Shown here piece after piece: positions 44,377-55,510 of a stretch of 64,000 nucleotides of DNA. Origin of the DNA: Agrocybe praecox (Eukaryota > Basidiomycota > Agaricomycetes > Agaricales > Agrocybaceae); assembly GCA_964017145.1 (NCBI GenBank), contig OZ024852.1:2109945-2173944 (forward strand), written 5' to 3'. Every line of letters starts with the position of its first letter. Positions within the stretch are counted from its first letter, which is position 1. The notes beneath the pieces were generated by a model, which was not told the DNA's origin, searched no databases, and saw nothing but the letters and a program-made list of their open reading frames with translations. The position numbers were made by a program, and so were the translations under genes.

Positions 44377-45108
44377 TTTTCGTCGGTTTTATCCAGACGA
44401 TATGTGGCTAGTGAGTTTGTGCACTCGTCATTCCACCATGGCTTAGAGTGCTTTGTGATTCGGGTCTCCTTTGCATGGGAATCCCATGCAGCGGTGAAGA
44501 TGTCGGCAAGCGCTTGCGCTACTCGCTTGACATCATCCCTGGATTCGAGACGTCCTGCCTCTATGGCAGCAACTTTCCTGGGCAGCTCGGTTTTCCACGC
44601 TTTATAAGCGTCAGAGCCTTTTGCGATTGTGAAGCGGATCACGTCTTCAACGTCATCCCCTAATTTGACAGAAGCTATCAACGGAATATGATCCGTTGGC
44701 CCCTGATGTTCCGGTGCACAAGTGACGCGACTTCTTGCTGACTCAGCTATCCCGCGGAATACCAGATCTATGACCGAAGGCCGAAGGTCTGGGTTGTTAA
44801 ATATAAATGTAGGGCCCGGATTGGACGGCTCTGTCCATTCTAGGTCGAGTTCGGCAGCTACATCTAGTAGCGCTATAGCATCCCACCGATGATACGTGAC
44901 ATTGGGGTCCCATATCCTTGAGTGTGTGTTAAAGTCCCCACCCATATACTGGAAGGGGGGAAGGTCGTCAACGTGATCCTGTAGATACTGGATCACTGTA
45001 CTTCTGTCATCTGAATAGACGTTTATGAAGTTATAAGTCTCGTTGCCTTGGAACAGCGAGAGGACAAAGATGTCACGATGATCAATAAGATCCCGTCTCA
45101 TCGAGGGG

Positions 45109-45203
45109 CCGTATCATCGGTGGGATGCCATTGCACTGCTAGACATAGCAGCCGAACTTGACCTAGAATGGACCGAGCCGTCTAATCCGGGTCCCACATT
45201 TAT
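45109..45203 (+). mobile_element. LINE copy F, left fragment (endonuclease)
   Basis: Encodes RWDAIALLDIAAELDLEWTE and PSNPGPTFI on the plus strand, opposite to copy E next to it. It breaks off at CCCACATTTAT, and the same bases start the right fragment at 48729. So these pieces are one copy split by insertion of copy G. Confidence 0.75.
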
Positions 45204-47862
45204 TTATTTATTTTTATTTTTATTTTTATTTTAAAAATCAAAAGAGCGAAGTCCCACTTGTATTCCGGTGCGTGATTGCAGTCCGGTCCCTACGTTACAT
45301 ACATAAGCATGCTAAGCAAGATTTAATACTATGCTACGTCTGCAAGGGCGGGCAAAGGCCCGCCAAGATTGCAGACCGCCATTAGGCGGTCAGAATGTTG
45401 CTGGTTCGATGGCGCTTGCGCCATCGCAAGCGATTGAGCATTGTGGCGGGCATCGAGCTCAGCCCACAGTCCATCCCCCGCCCATTCCACAGTCCCCACC
45501 CCACCCAGTCCGCAGTCCCCTCACGTTCCAAGTCGCATCGCTGCTTCCGCTTAGCCCGGGTGCCCCCGAAGGGTCGAGCCGAAGCCCACAAACCAAGGTA
45601 CCCACTGAAGGGCCCCGAACGCCCCCGCAGGGTCAGGACGAATCCCACAAGTCCGAGTACTAGGGTGCGCGCCATTGTAATGGCAAAAGATCCGAAGTCC
45701 AAGCAGAACAAGTTCCGTGGTCCAAGAAGAACATGTTCTGCAAGCTGAGCCTTAGCCCAACCTGCTTATCTGACCCCTGCAGGTCGCTTGAACGCAAACG
45801 CAGCATCGTTGTCATCCAAGAATTTGATCAGATGCACCAGGAGTTCCAGTGACCGACCGTCGTGCTCGCATATATGTTTCGTACACACTTGCAATATATG
45901 TGCATGCATTTGCAGGTGGTGGCCACATTCGCATGCATGGGGTTCTTGAATGTTAAAGCGCTCATAATAAGTGCCAATAGGAGCGTGATTAAGGATGCAT
46001 CTGAACATCCTTGCGACGTACAGTATATGTGTGTCTTTCACTTTGCGGAGCCAAGTACCTTCGTTGAGATACATTGGCTCGAGTAAATGCCCGGCGAGAT
46101 TTTTGAGTGGCAAGAAGCTGTACCCTCGGTAATTGGGGTCCCGGAAGAGAGTCTTCCAGTCCTCCTGTACTGTTTTAGTGATGACCTTTCCCACACTATC
46201 AAGAGAGGTAGCTGGGTAGGCCCCGACAGGTTCGACTTGAGCCCGACTAATGTCATTGGCTTCTTGGTGTATCCTCCATTTCAGTTTCAATGGAACCTGA
46301 ATGAAGTCTACTCTACACGCGGCGTCTTCTTCTAGCCACGGTTGAAGTGCTCGACATATGGCCAAGGAGTGTCCTTGACCACTATGGAGGGTAGGGTCCA
46401 GTGCTCGTTTGGCCGAAGCCATCGAGTCAGTGAATATAACAATATGTTCGTAATCGTCCTGCTGGGTGGCAAGGACAATCGCTGATCAGATGGCAAAGAG
46501 TTCTGCATCAGGCGCAGTTACTTGTCCAGCAGGATGTGATACGGTGTGAATCCGTTCGTGTCCCCGGTATAGTAAGGCAGTCGAGACTGCCTGTCGCTGT
46601 ACATCGTTCGGCACCGAAGCGTTGACCACACAATACACAGTTGTTTCTTGGTCTTGTGCTTCAAGAACCACTTGATTAAGACCTACGCGAACTGCGTCCG
46701 CTGACTCATCGTCAGTCGGGCATGGTTCGAAAGTGAAACAGTCGTCGAATAAATCCAACATCCTGTTTCCAGGGCGAGCCTCTGTCGCGACAGGCGAGAA
46801 AGACTCTGTGAGTTCAGGGAGGTGGCAGTCTATCTCCATGAGGGCTCCTCCAACCTTTGCTTTCTGGGCGGGAGTGAGCCTTGAGATTGCCAACGGGTGA
46901 ACGTCAGCTCGCTTGTGATGCTCCTCAGAGAGGAGCGACCTAAGCGGATGGGTGTCTGATAGCGTGGCTGCACGGTAGTTAGACCGGCCACCTAGCCTCT
47001 TCAGATGGAGGTGAACGGGGATGAGGCCCGCAAGTGCCTCGACTCCGCCTGTGGGGGAGGTGCGGAACGCACCTGTGATCCAAAGTGCTGCTTTACGCTG
47101 CATTTTGCGCAGGTCTTCGAGGGCTCCCTTAGATCGGGATCCTTCAAAGTACCACAGACGATATCCGTACGTAGCAATCGGTAGGACGCATGCACGGTAT
47201 AATAATCTTTTCTCCTTGGGGTGGAGACCACGGGTTGAGCTTCCAAGCATCTTCATGGCTTTCACCAATGAGAGGGACTTGGTAGAGTAGAACCACACAT
47301 GCTCTTTGAATGTGAGCTTGCGGTCAAAGTAGAAGCCCAGATAGCGCCAGACGCACTTAGGGCAGAGGGGGGTTTCGCCCGTGTAAGGGGCATATCCGAA
47401 GTCAAGGGGTGGTGGGTCGTAGTTATGCGACCTATCGAAGCACATGTATTCGGATTTGTTGTGCTCAAGGATGAGTCCGATAGCAGTGAAGAGTCGAAGG
47501 AGGACTGCATAGGCAGCCACGAGGGTTACCGTGTTCTCCTGGAGAGTTTTGGCCTGGGCAATACATGTGCCGTCATCCACGTACGATAGAAGTGATGTCT
47601 TCTGGGATATCTCTTCCATATGGTATAGTTTCATCACCAGAGCGATGTATAGTGCTGAGAGGACAGGGGACAAGGCTGAGCCTTGTCCCACGCCGACATC
47701 CGCCTGCCGCGGGTTGGATGTGAACGATCCCCACCTGTATGATGTGAATCGATCGACTAGGTATGAAGAGAAGAACCACGCCACTAGTGGCGAGAACCCC
47801 TGCTTCCTGAGTATTGCCTTGAGCATGTCATGGTTGAGAGATGGGAAGAACTGAGCGATGTC
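45204..47862 (-). mobile_element. LINE copy G, inserted into copy F
   Basis: On the minus strand it begins inside RT at HDMLKAILRKQGFSPLVAWF (about 47826; homology from 47862), runs through motif B GQGSALSPVLSAL, YVDDGTC, thumb, RNase H and C-terminal cluster to ORF2's end at 45766, and has the hairpin 3' UTR (45240-45480). Its tail is an ATTTT-type repeat (45204-45233 on the plus strand). Target duplication CCCACATTTAT lies at 45193-45203 and, interrupted by the MITE, at 47863-48739. One TGA-type break in RNase H near 46486 separates two long open parts. Confidence 0.85.
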
Positions 47863-47869
47863 CCCACAT

Positions 47870-48728
47870 CAGCCAGTGCGGACAGATTTATGCATCAAGT
47901 TCTGGTAATTGCCCAATTAAGGTGATGCATCCACAGTGGCCGTGGCCTAGTGGCCCAAATTCATGTATCAAGCCCTCTGGCTGGCTTATTGTGACTGTTT
48001 GTGACTTATCACCTGATAGTCATGTGTTTATATTTGATGGGATCAAAATCCATGCACATGACTTTTTGCTTGCCTCTATTTACATGTTTGGGCTCCACTC
48101 ATATGTTTATATGGCCTCAAATACAAACAAATAATAAATAATGATGTTAGCAGGCAGGGGCATGCAGGATACAAAACACACAAGGCCATTGAGTGATGTC
48201 ACATCCAAACAACCCAATAAGGCAAGAGGACTTTGGACTTTGAGATTTTGAGATAAAAGGCCTTTGATGGATGATAGATGGGACTGAGATAAAACTAGAT
48301 AAAAGATAAGTCTATTTTTGGCGCGATCTATTTTTAGAACACTTTACATATTTGGTTAGTTCAAGCCTAAAATGGTATAGAACACATTTTTTGATGATTT
48401 TAGAATTTATTTTTGGCTTGCTATAAATATTTCAATCTTTTATTTTGATTTGTATCCGGCTTTCCGTGGATATTTTGCGTTTTGTGGCTGAACCGTTGAT
48501 GGTTATGTAATAAAAAATATTTAGCATAGCTTTTGAATTTTTCTCTACAACTTTGATTTTTGGTGGCTGTGCACCAAATCACATGACTTTCACATGACTA
48601 CAGCTCTCTAGTCACTGTCAGTCACCCTGATACATGACTTTGGGCCTTGTGGCCATTTCCGCTGTGGATGCATCACCTTAATTGGGCAACTACCAGGAAC
48701 TCATGCATGATTCTGTCAGTAGTTAGTG
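47870..48728. mobile_element. KDZ-like MITE, 859 bp
   Basis: Terminal inverted repeats of about 100 bp (47870-47970 against 48628-48728), starting CAGCCAGTGC on the left and CACTAACTACTG inward from the right. Flanked by CCCACAT (47863-47869 and 48729-48735), 7 bp. The termini share CAGCCAGTGC, GGTARTTGCCCAA and GATGCATCCACA with the 12.55 kb KDZ element, including A at the left end and G at the right end at the R position. The interior is AT-rich and noncoding. It is most simply a non-autonomous element mobilised by a KDZ transposase. Confidence 0.85.
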
Positions 48729-50593
48729 CCCACATTTATATCCAACAATCCAGACCTTCGGCCTTTGGTCATAGATCTGGTATTCCGCGGGATAGCTGTG
48801 TCAGCAAGAAGTCGTGTCACCCGTGCACCGGAACACCAGGGGCGAACAGATCATATTCCGTTGATAGCTTCTGTCAAATTAGGAGATGACGTCGAAGATG
48901 TGATCCGCTTTACAATCGCAAAGGGCTCCGACGCTTACAAAGCGTGGAAGACCGAGCTGCCTGGGAAAGTTGCCGCCATAGAGGCAGGACGTCTCGAATC
49001 CAGGGAGGATGTTGAGCGAGTTGCGCAAGCACTAGCTGACGTCTACACCACTGCGTGGGATTCCCATGCAAAGGAAACCCGAATCACAAAGCACTCAAAA
49101 CCATGGTGGAACAATGAGTGCACAAACTCGCTTGCCGCTTATTGTGTGGATAAAACTGATGAAAAGTGGAAAGCCTTTCGAAAGATTGTCAAAAATGTCA
49201 AGCGCGAATTCTTCGAGAGTAGAATCTCGGAAATCACATACACTAACAGACGCCCGTGGGACCTAATGGAATGGGTCAAACAGCGCCAGTTGCCCGCCTG
49301 CGAAGCTATCCAATACCAAGGACAGCCCTGCCATGGAATGGACTCCCTATGGGACGCCCTCCACAACACCTACAACTCGGCCTCCGGCCGAGTAGTAGAT
49401 CTTGCTGTGCTCGATCCCCTTCCTACTCTCCAGGAAAGGGACTGGCCCCCATTCTCCAAACTAGAACTAGATGAGGCACTAGTGTCTTGCTCAAGTCTCT
49501 CGTCCCCCGGCCCTGACCATGTATCATGGCCGATCTTCAAAGAAGTTGTGAAGCAGTATCGATCTCGCCAATGCCTGCATTCGTGTAGGTGTATGGCCGA
49601 GACACTTTAAGAAGTTTACTTCAGTCATCATACCGAAGCCAGGCAAACCTACTTATTCTGACCCCAAGGCATTCCGGCCCATCGTGCTGCTGATACCACG
49701 GGGAAACTCATTGAGAAGATGATTTCAAATCGTCTTCAATACAACATGATCAAGTTTGACCTTGTTTACCCTAATCAAGTCGGAGGAGTGCGTCAGCGCT
49801 CAACCGAAGACGCAGGGCTGTACCTTACCCATCTGATTCGCACCGGGTGGACTAAGGGACTCAAGACCAGCGTTGTCGCTTTCAACATTGCCCAGTTCTT
49901 CCCATCTCTCAACCACGACATGCCCAAGGCAATTCTCAGAAAGCAGGGGTTCTCGCCATTGGTGGCGTGGTTCTTCTCATCCTACTTAGTAGATCGACAC
50001 ACCTCTTATAGGTGGGGTTCGTTCACATCCGACCCCCGACAGGCGGATGTCGGCGTAGGACAGGGCTCTGCCCTGTCCCCCGTCCTCTCAGCACTATACA
50101 TTGCCCCGGTAATGAAACTATACCATATGGACGAGATATCACATAAGACATCTCTTCTATCCTACGTGGACGACGGCACCTGCATTGCCCAAGCCAAAAC
50201 CCTCCAGGAGAACACGGTCACTCTCGTGGCTGCATACACAGTCCTCCTTCGACTCTTCACCGCCATCGGACTCATTCTCAAGCACAACAAGTCCGAATAC
50301 GCATGCTTCGACCGGTCGCATAACTACGACCCGCCACCTCTTGACCTCGGATACGCCCTGTACACGGGCGACACACCCCTTCGCCCTAAGCGTGTATGGC
50401 GCTATTTGGGCTTCTACTTCGACCGCAAGCTCACCTTCAAGGAGCATGTGCGGTTCTATTCTACCAAATCATTATCATCGGTGAAAGCCATGAAAATGCT
50501 TGGAAGCTCAACCTGCGGTCTCCATCCTAAGGAGAAGTGGTTACTATACCGTACATGCGTCCTCCCAATCGCAACGTACGGATATCGTCTGTG

Positions 50594-50863
50594 TATTAAA
50601 AGAAGTGACCAGACTGGGGATTGAACCCAGGCCCACTGGACATATACCAGAGGCTCTAACCACTGAGCTATCAGGTCTTATAGGGTCAATCCACTATATG
50701 GTATTAATGTAATCCCCACTCAATTGAGTTACTAGTCATCCACAATGAACTGCAGTTCTCAAATGTCACGCCAACAGGCTGACCAACCAATAATGACTCA
50801 GCAACTCCCAAATGTGAGTTTTCATGATAATTTCTCACGAGTGGCAGATTACATAATCCAACA
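50594..50863 (-). mobile_element. 270 bp insert with a tRNA-like 3' part (SINE- or TRIM-like)
   Basis: Flanked by CTGTG (50589-50593 and 50864-50868), and its removal restores the LINE reading (CGTCTGTGGTAC). On the minus strand it starts TGTTGGATTATG and ends CTTCTTTTAATA. The last 90 bases are a tRNA-like sequence followed by TTTT, a polymerase III stop. A 5 bp duplication and a TG start recall an LTR-type unit, but the other end is not CA. I know no named family that fits. Confidence 0.7.
50607..50677 (-). tRNA. tRNA-like sequence (probably not a functional tRNA)
   Basis: Minus strand: acceptor arms GACCTGA/TCTGGTC (one mismatch), D arm GCTC-AGTGGTTA-GAGC, anticodon arm CTGG-TATATGT-CCAG, T arm CTGGG-TTCAATC-CCCAG. 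The A box TAGCTCAGTGG and B box GGTTCAATCCC are intact. The anticodon loop lacks the universal U at position 33, so it is unlikely to decode. If read anyway the anticodon would be TAT. It lies inside the 270 bp insert. Confidence 0.6.
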
Positions 50864-52694
50864 CTGTGGTACTTTGAAGGCTCCCGATCCAAGGGAGCAC
50901 TCGAAGACCTGCCCAAGATGCAGCGTAAAGCAGCACTTTGGATTACAGGGGCGTTCCGCACCTCCCCCACAGGCAGGGTTGAGGCCCTTGCGGGCCTCAT
51001 CCCCATCCACCTCTATCTGAAGAAACTAGGCGGTCGGTGCAACTATCGGGCTGCCACGTTTTCAGACACACACCCGCTTAGGTCGCTCCTCTCCGAGGAG
51101 CATCACAAGCGTGCTTACGTTCACCCGTTAGTAATCTCAAGGCTCACTCCTGCTCAGAAAGCAAAGGTAGAAGGAGCCCTCATGGAGATAGACCGCCATC
51201 TCCCTGAACTCACAGAGTCTTTCTCGCCAGTTGCGACAGAGGCTCGGCCTGGAAACAGGTTGTTGGACTTATTCGACGACCATTTCACATTCGAACCATG
51301 CCTTACTGATGACGAGTCAGCAGACGTGGTTCGTGTAGGTCTTAATCAAGTGCTTCGTGAAGCACAAGACCAAGAAACAATGGTGTATTGTGCAGTCGAC
51401 GCTTCGGTGCTGAATGATGTACAGCGACAGGCGGTTTCAACTGCCTTACTATACCGGAGACACGAGCAGATTCATACCGTATCGCATCCTGCCGGACGAG
51501 TGACTGCACTCGATGCAGAGCTCTTTGCCATTCGCCCAGCGATCATCCTCGCAACCCAGCAGGATAATTGCGAACGGATAGTCATATTCACCGATTCAAT
51601 GGCCTCGGCCAAACGAGCACTGGACCCCACCCTCCATAGTGGCCAAGGACACTCTTTGGCCATCTGTCAAACCCTTCAACCGTGGCTAGACGAAGACGCC
51701 ACATGCAAAGTAGACTTCATTCAGGTTCCGTCGAAACTGAAGTGGAGGATACACCAAGAAGCCAATGACATCAGTCGGGCTCAAGTCGAACCTGTTGGGG
51801 ATCACCCAGCTACTTCATTGGACAGTGTACGAAAGATCGTCACTAAAACAGTACAGGAGGACTGGAAGACACTCTTCCGAGACCCCAACTATCGAGGGCA
51901 TAACTTTCTGCCACTTAAGAATCTTGCCGGGGATTTACTCGAACCTCAATCATGCCCCAATTGGTGCTTATTATGAGTGCTTTAACATTCAAGAAACTCA
52001 TGCATGCGAATGCGGCCACCACCTGCAGACGCGCACATATATTGCAAGTGTGTACGAAACATACACGCGAGCGAGACGGTCGGTCAGTGGAACTCCTGGT
52101 GCATCTGATCAAATTCCTGGATGACAACGATTCAGCGTTTGCGTTCAGGCGACCCGCAGGGGTCGGATAAGCAGGCTGGGCTAAGGTTCGGCCTGCGGGA
52201 CGTGCTTTTCTTGGAATGCGGACTCTTTGCCATTACAATGGCGCGCGCTCTAGTACTCTGACTTGTGGGATTGGTCCTGACCCTGCGGGGGCGTCAGGGG
52301 CCCTTCAGTGGGTACCTGGGTTTGTGGGTTTCGACCTGACCCTTTGGGGGCACTCGGGCTAAGCGGAAGCAGCGATGCGGCTTGGAACATGAGGGGACTG
52401 CGGACTGGGCGGGGCGTGGACTGTGGGCTGGGCTTGATGCCTGGCCACAATGCTTACTCGCTTGCGATGGCACCAACGCCATCAAACCAGCAACATTCTG
52501 ACCGCCTAACGGCGGTCTGCGATCTTGGCAGGCCTTCTGCCTGCCCTCGCACACGTAGCGTAGTAGATAAATCTTGCTTAGCATGCCACTGTATGTAACG
52601 TAGGGACCGGACTGCAATCGTGCACCGGAATACAAGTGGGACTTCGGTCCTTTGATTTTTTAAAAAAAAACAAAAAACAAAAAACAAAAAAGCT

Positions 52695-53607
52695 CCCCTC
52701 CTTCGTCGCTGGAGGACCGTCGAGAAGACAGGTCCTCATACAGTTTGAAAGCGCAATCCCAACATGCGACTTCAACCTATACATCGTTCGCGACAGGGGC
52801 TCCACCCTCCAAATCTTGTCTGTGGCCCAGGCCTATGCAGGATACACTCTCCACACTGATGGTGTGGCCAATGAGCAAGACCTCAAATACCTTCGAGGCC
52901 AAGCTAACGCATCTTTCAGCCAGGTAGCCAATGGCATTACTGTCAGCCTACCGGTCGCTACATCGTTCATCCGCGTTGTGGATGTCCCTTATTACACCGA
53001 CGCCACAAGGACGTCCAGAATCACTTCCGACATAGTGCAGGGGGCCCTCAAGTCCTCTACACTTGGCGGAAATCTATACTTTGCACGCGAAGCGTGCATA
53101 GTACATAACTCCCCGGCCAGCACCATGGGTGTGGCTTACATCGACATCTGGGACTCTAAGTCCGGTGCCTGTGCCAAACAGATCATAAACAAGTCTGTTA
53201 TGGTACTCGGAAGGCAGTGCGAGATTCAAGCAGCCACCACCCACACCAGTGTTCCCCTCTGCCAGCGATGCTGGCAGAGGGGCCATTCTGACAAAGGATG
53301 CAGGCAACGCGCCGCGTCCTGCCCCCACTGCATGGGCCCACACAAGGCCGATGAGCATCGCGACGTTGCCAAGTGCTGCAAAGGGAACACAAAAGCGAAC
53401 CCACCACTCGAACCCACCCCGGCTGGCCAGCCGTGCCCTCACACGGCTCACTGCGTCAACTGCAAGGGGGACTATGCTGCGAACTCGCGTAAATGCAAGT
53501 TCTGGACTAACCGCTTCGATTGTGCTTGGATCGATGGCAAATATGCAGAGGTATGTCGCATGCGACAGAATCTCCGCGATCGTACTAACCCCCTCCCCGT
53601 AGCTTAA
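52695..53607 (+). pseudogene. LINE ORF1 (gag-like, zinc knuckles), 5'-truncated
   Basis: About 300 residues from SFVAGGPSRRQVLIQFESAI to NPLPVA. Three Cys/His clusters lie near the end: CQRCWQRGHSDKGC, CPHCMGPHKADEHRDVAKC and CVNCKGDYAANSRKC. Such proteins bind the element RNA and form the particle. The N-terminal part is seen only in copy J (62335-62778). The stop TAA (53605-53607) overlaps the ORF2 start in TAATG. Confidence 0.85.
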
Positions 53608-55092
53608 TGCGCAACGGCCTAGGCAGGGAGATTAGTATATACTCACGCAATGTAGCCAAGAATTATAACTACTTGACCATGCTCCTCGAAACGTTAATAG
53701 ACAATGTTGACGTTATCTTTGTACAAGAACCGCCCTGGCGGATAATAAGACAAGCACCTTCTTCAACTAATAAAGAAGGTGATAACATCGTTGGCGCGCC
53801 TATGCATCCTGGATGGTTGTATATGGTACGCCCCCCGGAAAACGAGGAGATTCCCCCACGAGTCATGGCATACGTGTCAAAACGACTCGAGAGGCTCCGC
53901 CCCTCGATGAGACGGGATCTTACTGATCATCGTGACATCTTTGTCCTCTCGCTGTTCCAAGGCAATGAGACTTATAACTTCATGAACGTCTATTCAGATG
54001 ACAGAAGTACAGCGATCCGGTATCTACAGGATCACGTTGACGACCTTCCCCCCTTCCAGTATATGGGTGGGGACTTCAACACACACTCGAGGATATGGGA
54101 CCCCAATGTCACATATCATCGGTGGGATGCTATAGCGCTACTAGACGTAGCCGCCGAACTTGACCTAGAATGGACAGAGCCGTCCAATCCGGGCCCTACA
54201 TTTATATCCAACAACCCAGACCTTCGGCCTTCGGTCATAGATCTGGTATTCTGTGGGATAGCTGAGTCAGCGAGAAGTCGCGTCACTTGTGCACCGGAAC
54301 ATCAGGGGCGGACGGATCATATTCCGTTGATAGCTTCTGTCAAACTAGGGGATGACGTCGAAGACGTGATCCGCTTCACAATCGCTAAGGGCTCTGACAC
54401 ATTCAAAGCGTGGAAGACCGAGCTACCCAGGAAGGTCGCTGCCATAGAGGTGGGACGTCTTGAAACCAGGGATGATGTTGAGTGAGTGGCGCAAGCTCTC
54501 GTCAATGTCTTCACTGATGCGTGGAATGCCCATGCAAAGGAAACCCAAATTACAAAGCACTCCAAACCATGGTGGAACAACGAGTGCACGAATACACTAG
54601 CCGCATATTGTATGGATAAAACCAACGAGAGGTGGAAAGCATTCAGAAAAGTGGTAAAACACACCAAACGCGACTTCTTTGAACACCGGGTCAACGAAAT
54701 CGCCTACACCAACAGACGCCCATGGGACCTAATGGAGTGGGTCAAACAGCGAAAGTTACCAGCCTGTGAAGCCATCCAGTACCAAGGAAGGCCGTGCCAT
54801 GGAATGGACTCCCTATGGGACGCCCTCCACAACACCTACAACTCGGCCTCCGGCCGAGTGGTAGACCTTGCTGTGCTAGACCCCCTCCCAACCCTCCAGG
54901 AACGGGACTGGCCCTCATTCTCTAGGTTAGAGCTAGGTGAGGCGCTTGCGTCTTGTTCAAGTCTCTCCTCCCCCAGCCCAGACCATGTGTCTTGGCCGAT
55001 TCTTATCGATCTAGCCAATGCCTGCATTCATGTGGGTCATTGGCCAAGGCACTTCAAGGAGCCCACTTCAGTCATCATACCGAAGCCTGGCA
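53607..55092 (+). pseudogene. LINE ORF2 N-terminus: APE-type endonuclease and linker
   Basis: Starts at the ATG overlapping ORF1's stop. Endonuclease motifs: VDVIFVQEPPW (catalytic Glu), YMGGDFNTHSRIW (Asp, Asn), SVIDLVF and RTDHIPL (terminal Asp-His). It nicks target DNA to start reverse transcription. A TGA at 54483 (CGA in the sister copies: RDDVERVAQAL) breaks the frame, which otherwise continues to SWPILIDLANACIHVGHWPR and PKPG, where a solo LTR enters. HSKPWWNNECT and PWDLMEWVKQRKLPACEAIQ mark the conserved linker. Confidence 0.85.
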
Positions 55093-55093
55093 A

Positions 55094-55510
55094 TGTTAAA
55101 GGGAGCGAGTGCGGGACGCTGTGAGCTACCTGGTGACCTAATATGGTGCACCCAAGACGAAGGACTGAGGAGCTATGAAGAGCTGAAGTCCAGAGTGAGT
55201 AACTAGATGTATTGAGACACAAGACATACAACTAACCTGAAGTCCAGAGTGAGTAACTGGAGACTTCAGGCTTTGGTCTACAGACTTATATATGTTACTG
55301 TATGTAAGGGATATAACCTGTAAGAGATGTGAAACACGTAACAAGGTGAAACATATAAGAAGGTGAAACACGTAAGAGAAGATGAAACATGTAAGAGAAC
55401 GTGAAACATGTAACAGATGATGAAACAAGTAAGAGATGTAAAACATGTTTCAGGATGACAGAAGTGTAATGGAGTCTGGAAGGTGGGGACTTGGAGGGCA
55501 AATTCTAACA
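55094..55510. mobile_element. Solo LTR, family 2, 417 bp
   Basis: Ends TGTTAAAGGG and AATTCTAACA (TG..CA, TGTTA/TAACA inverted), flanked by GGCAA (55089-55093 and 55511-55515), which restores the RT frame PKPGKPTYSD. Inside, AAACATGTAAGAGA-like units of 16-20 bp repeat about seven times at 55325-55450, and CTGAAGTCCAGAGTGAGTAA occurs twice (about 55185 and 55238). It is a different family from the 460 bp LTRs. A fragment lies at 37570-37638. Confidence 0.88.

Larger units (their letters stand above)
40170..45109 (-). mobile_element. LINE copy E, with a second-LINE insert and a solo LTR
   Basis: Read on the minus strand: endonuclease C-terminal part (RDLIDHRDIFVLSLFQGNET, GGDFNTHSRIWD, SVIDLVF, TDHIPL; 45101-44640), linker, solo LTR 1b (43917-44376), further linker to SPGPDHVSWPILKEV, the foreign LINE 3' piece (42424-43424), RT (42423-41737), then a deletion of about 540 bp that removes the RT thumb, then RNase H, C-terminal cluster and part of the 3' UTR to 40170. 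ORF1 and the 5' end of ORF2 are missing. Stops and frameshifts are scattered. Confidence 0.88.
48729..52691 (+). mobile_element. LINE copy F, right fragment (endonuclease to tail)
   Basis: Continues copy F: SVIDLVF-type end of endonuclease (here PLVIDLVF), TDHIPLIASVK, linker to FKEVVKQ (49555), a short deletion and frameshifts, RT (49719-50590) with motif A altered to AFNIAQFF and YVDDGTC kept, then the tRNA-like insert at 50594-50863, then thumb, RNase H and a deletion at about 51948 in the C-terminal part. 3' UTR hairpins at 52470-52545, tail of AAAAAAC units at 52662-52691. The Asp to Asn change in RT motif A would kill the enzyme. Confidence 0.87.

Noticed and set aside
50607..50677. Functional tRNA gene
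   Set aside because: Position 33 is not U, the anticodon stem has a terminal mismatch, and it lies inside a mobile insert with target duplications.
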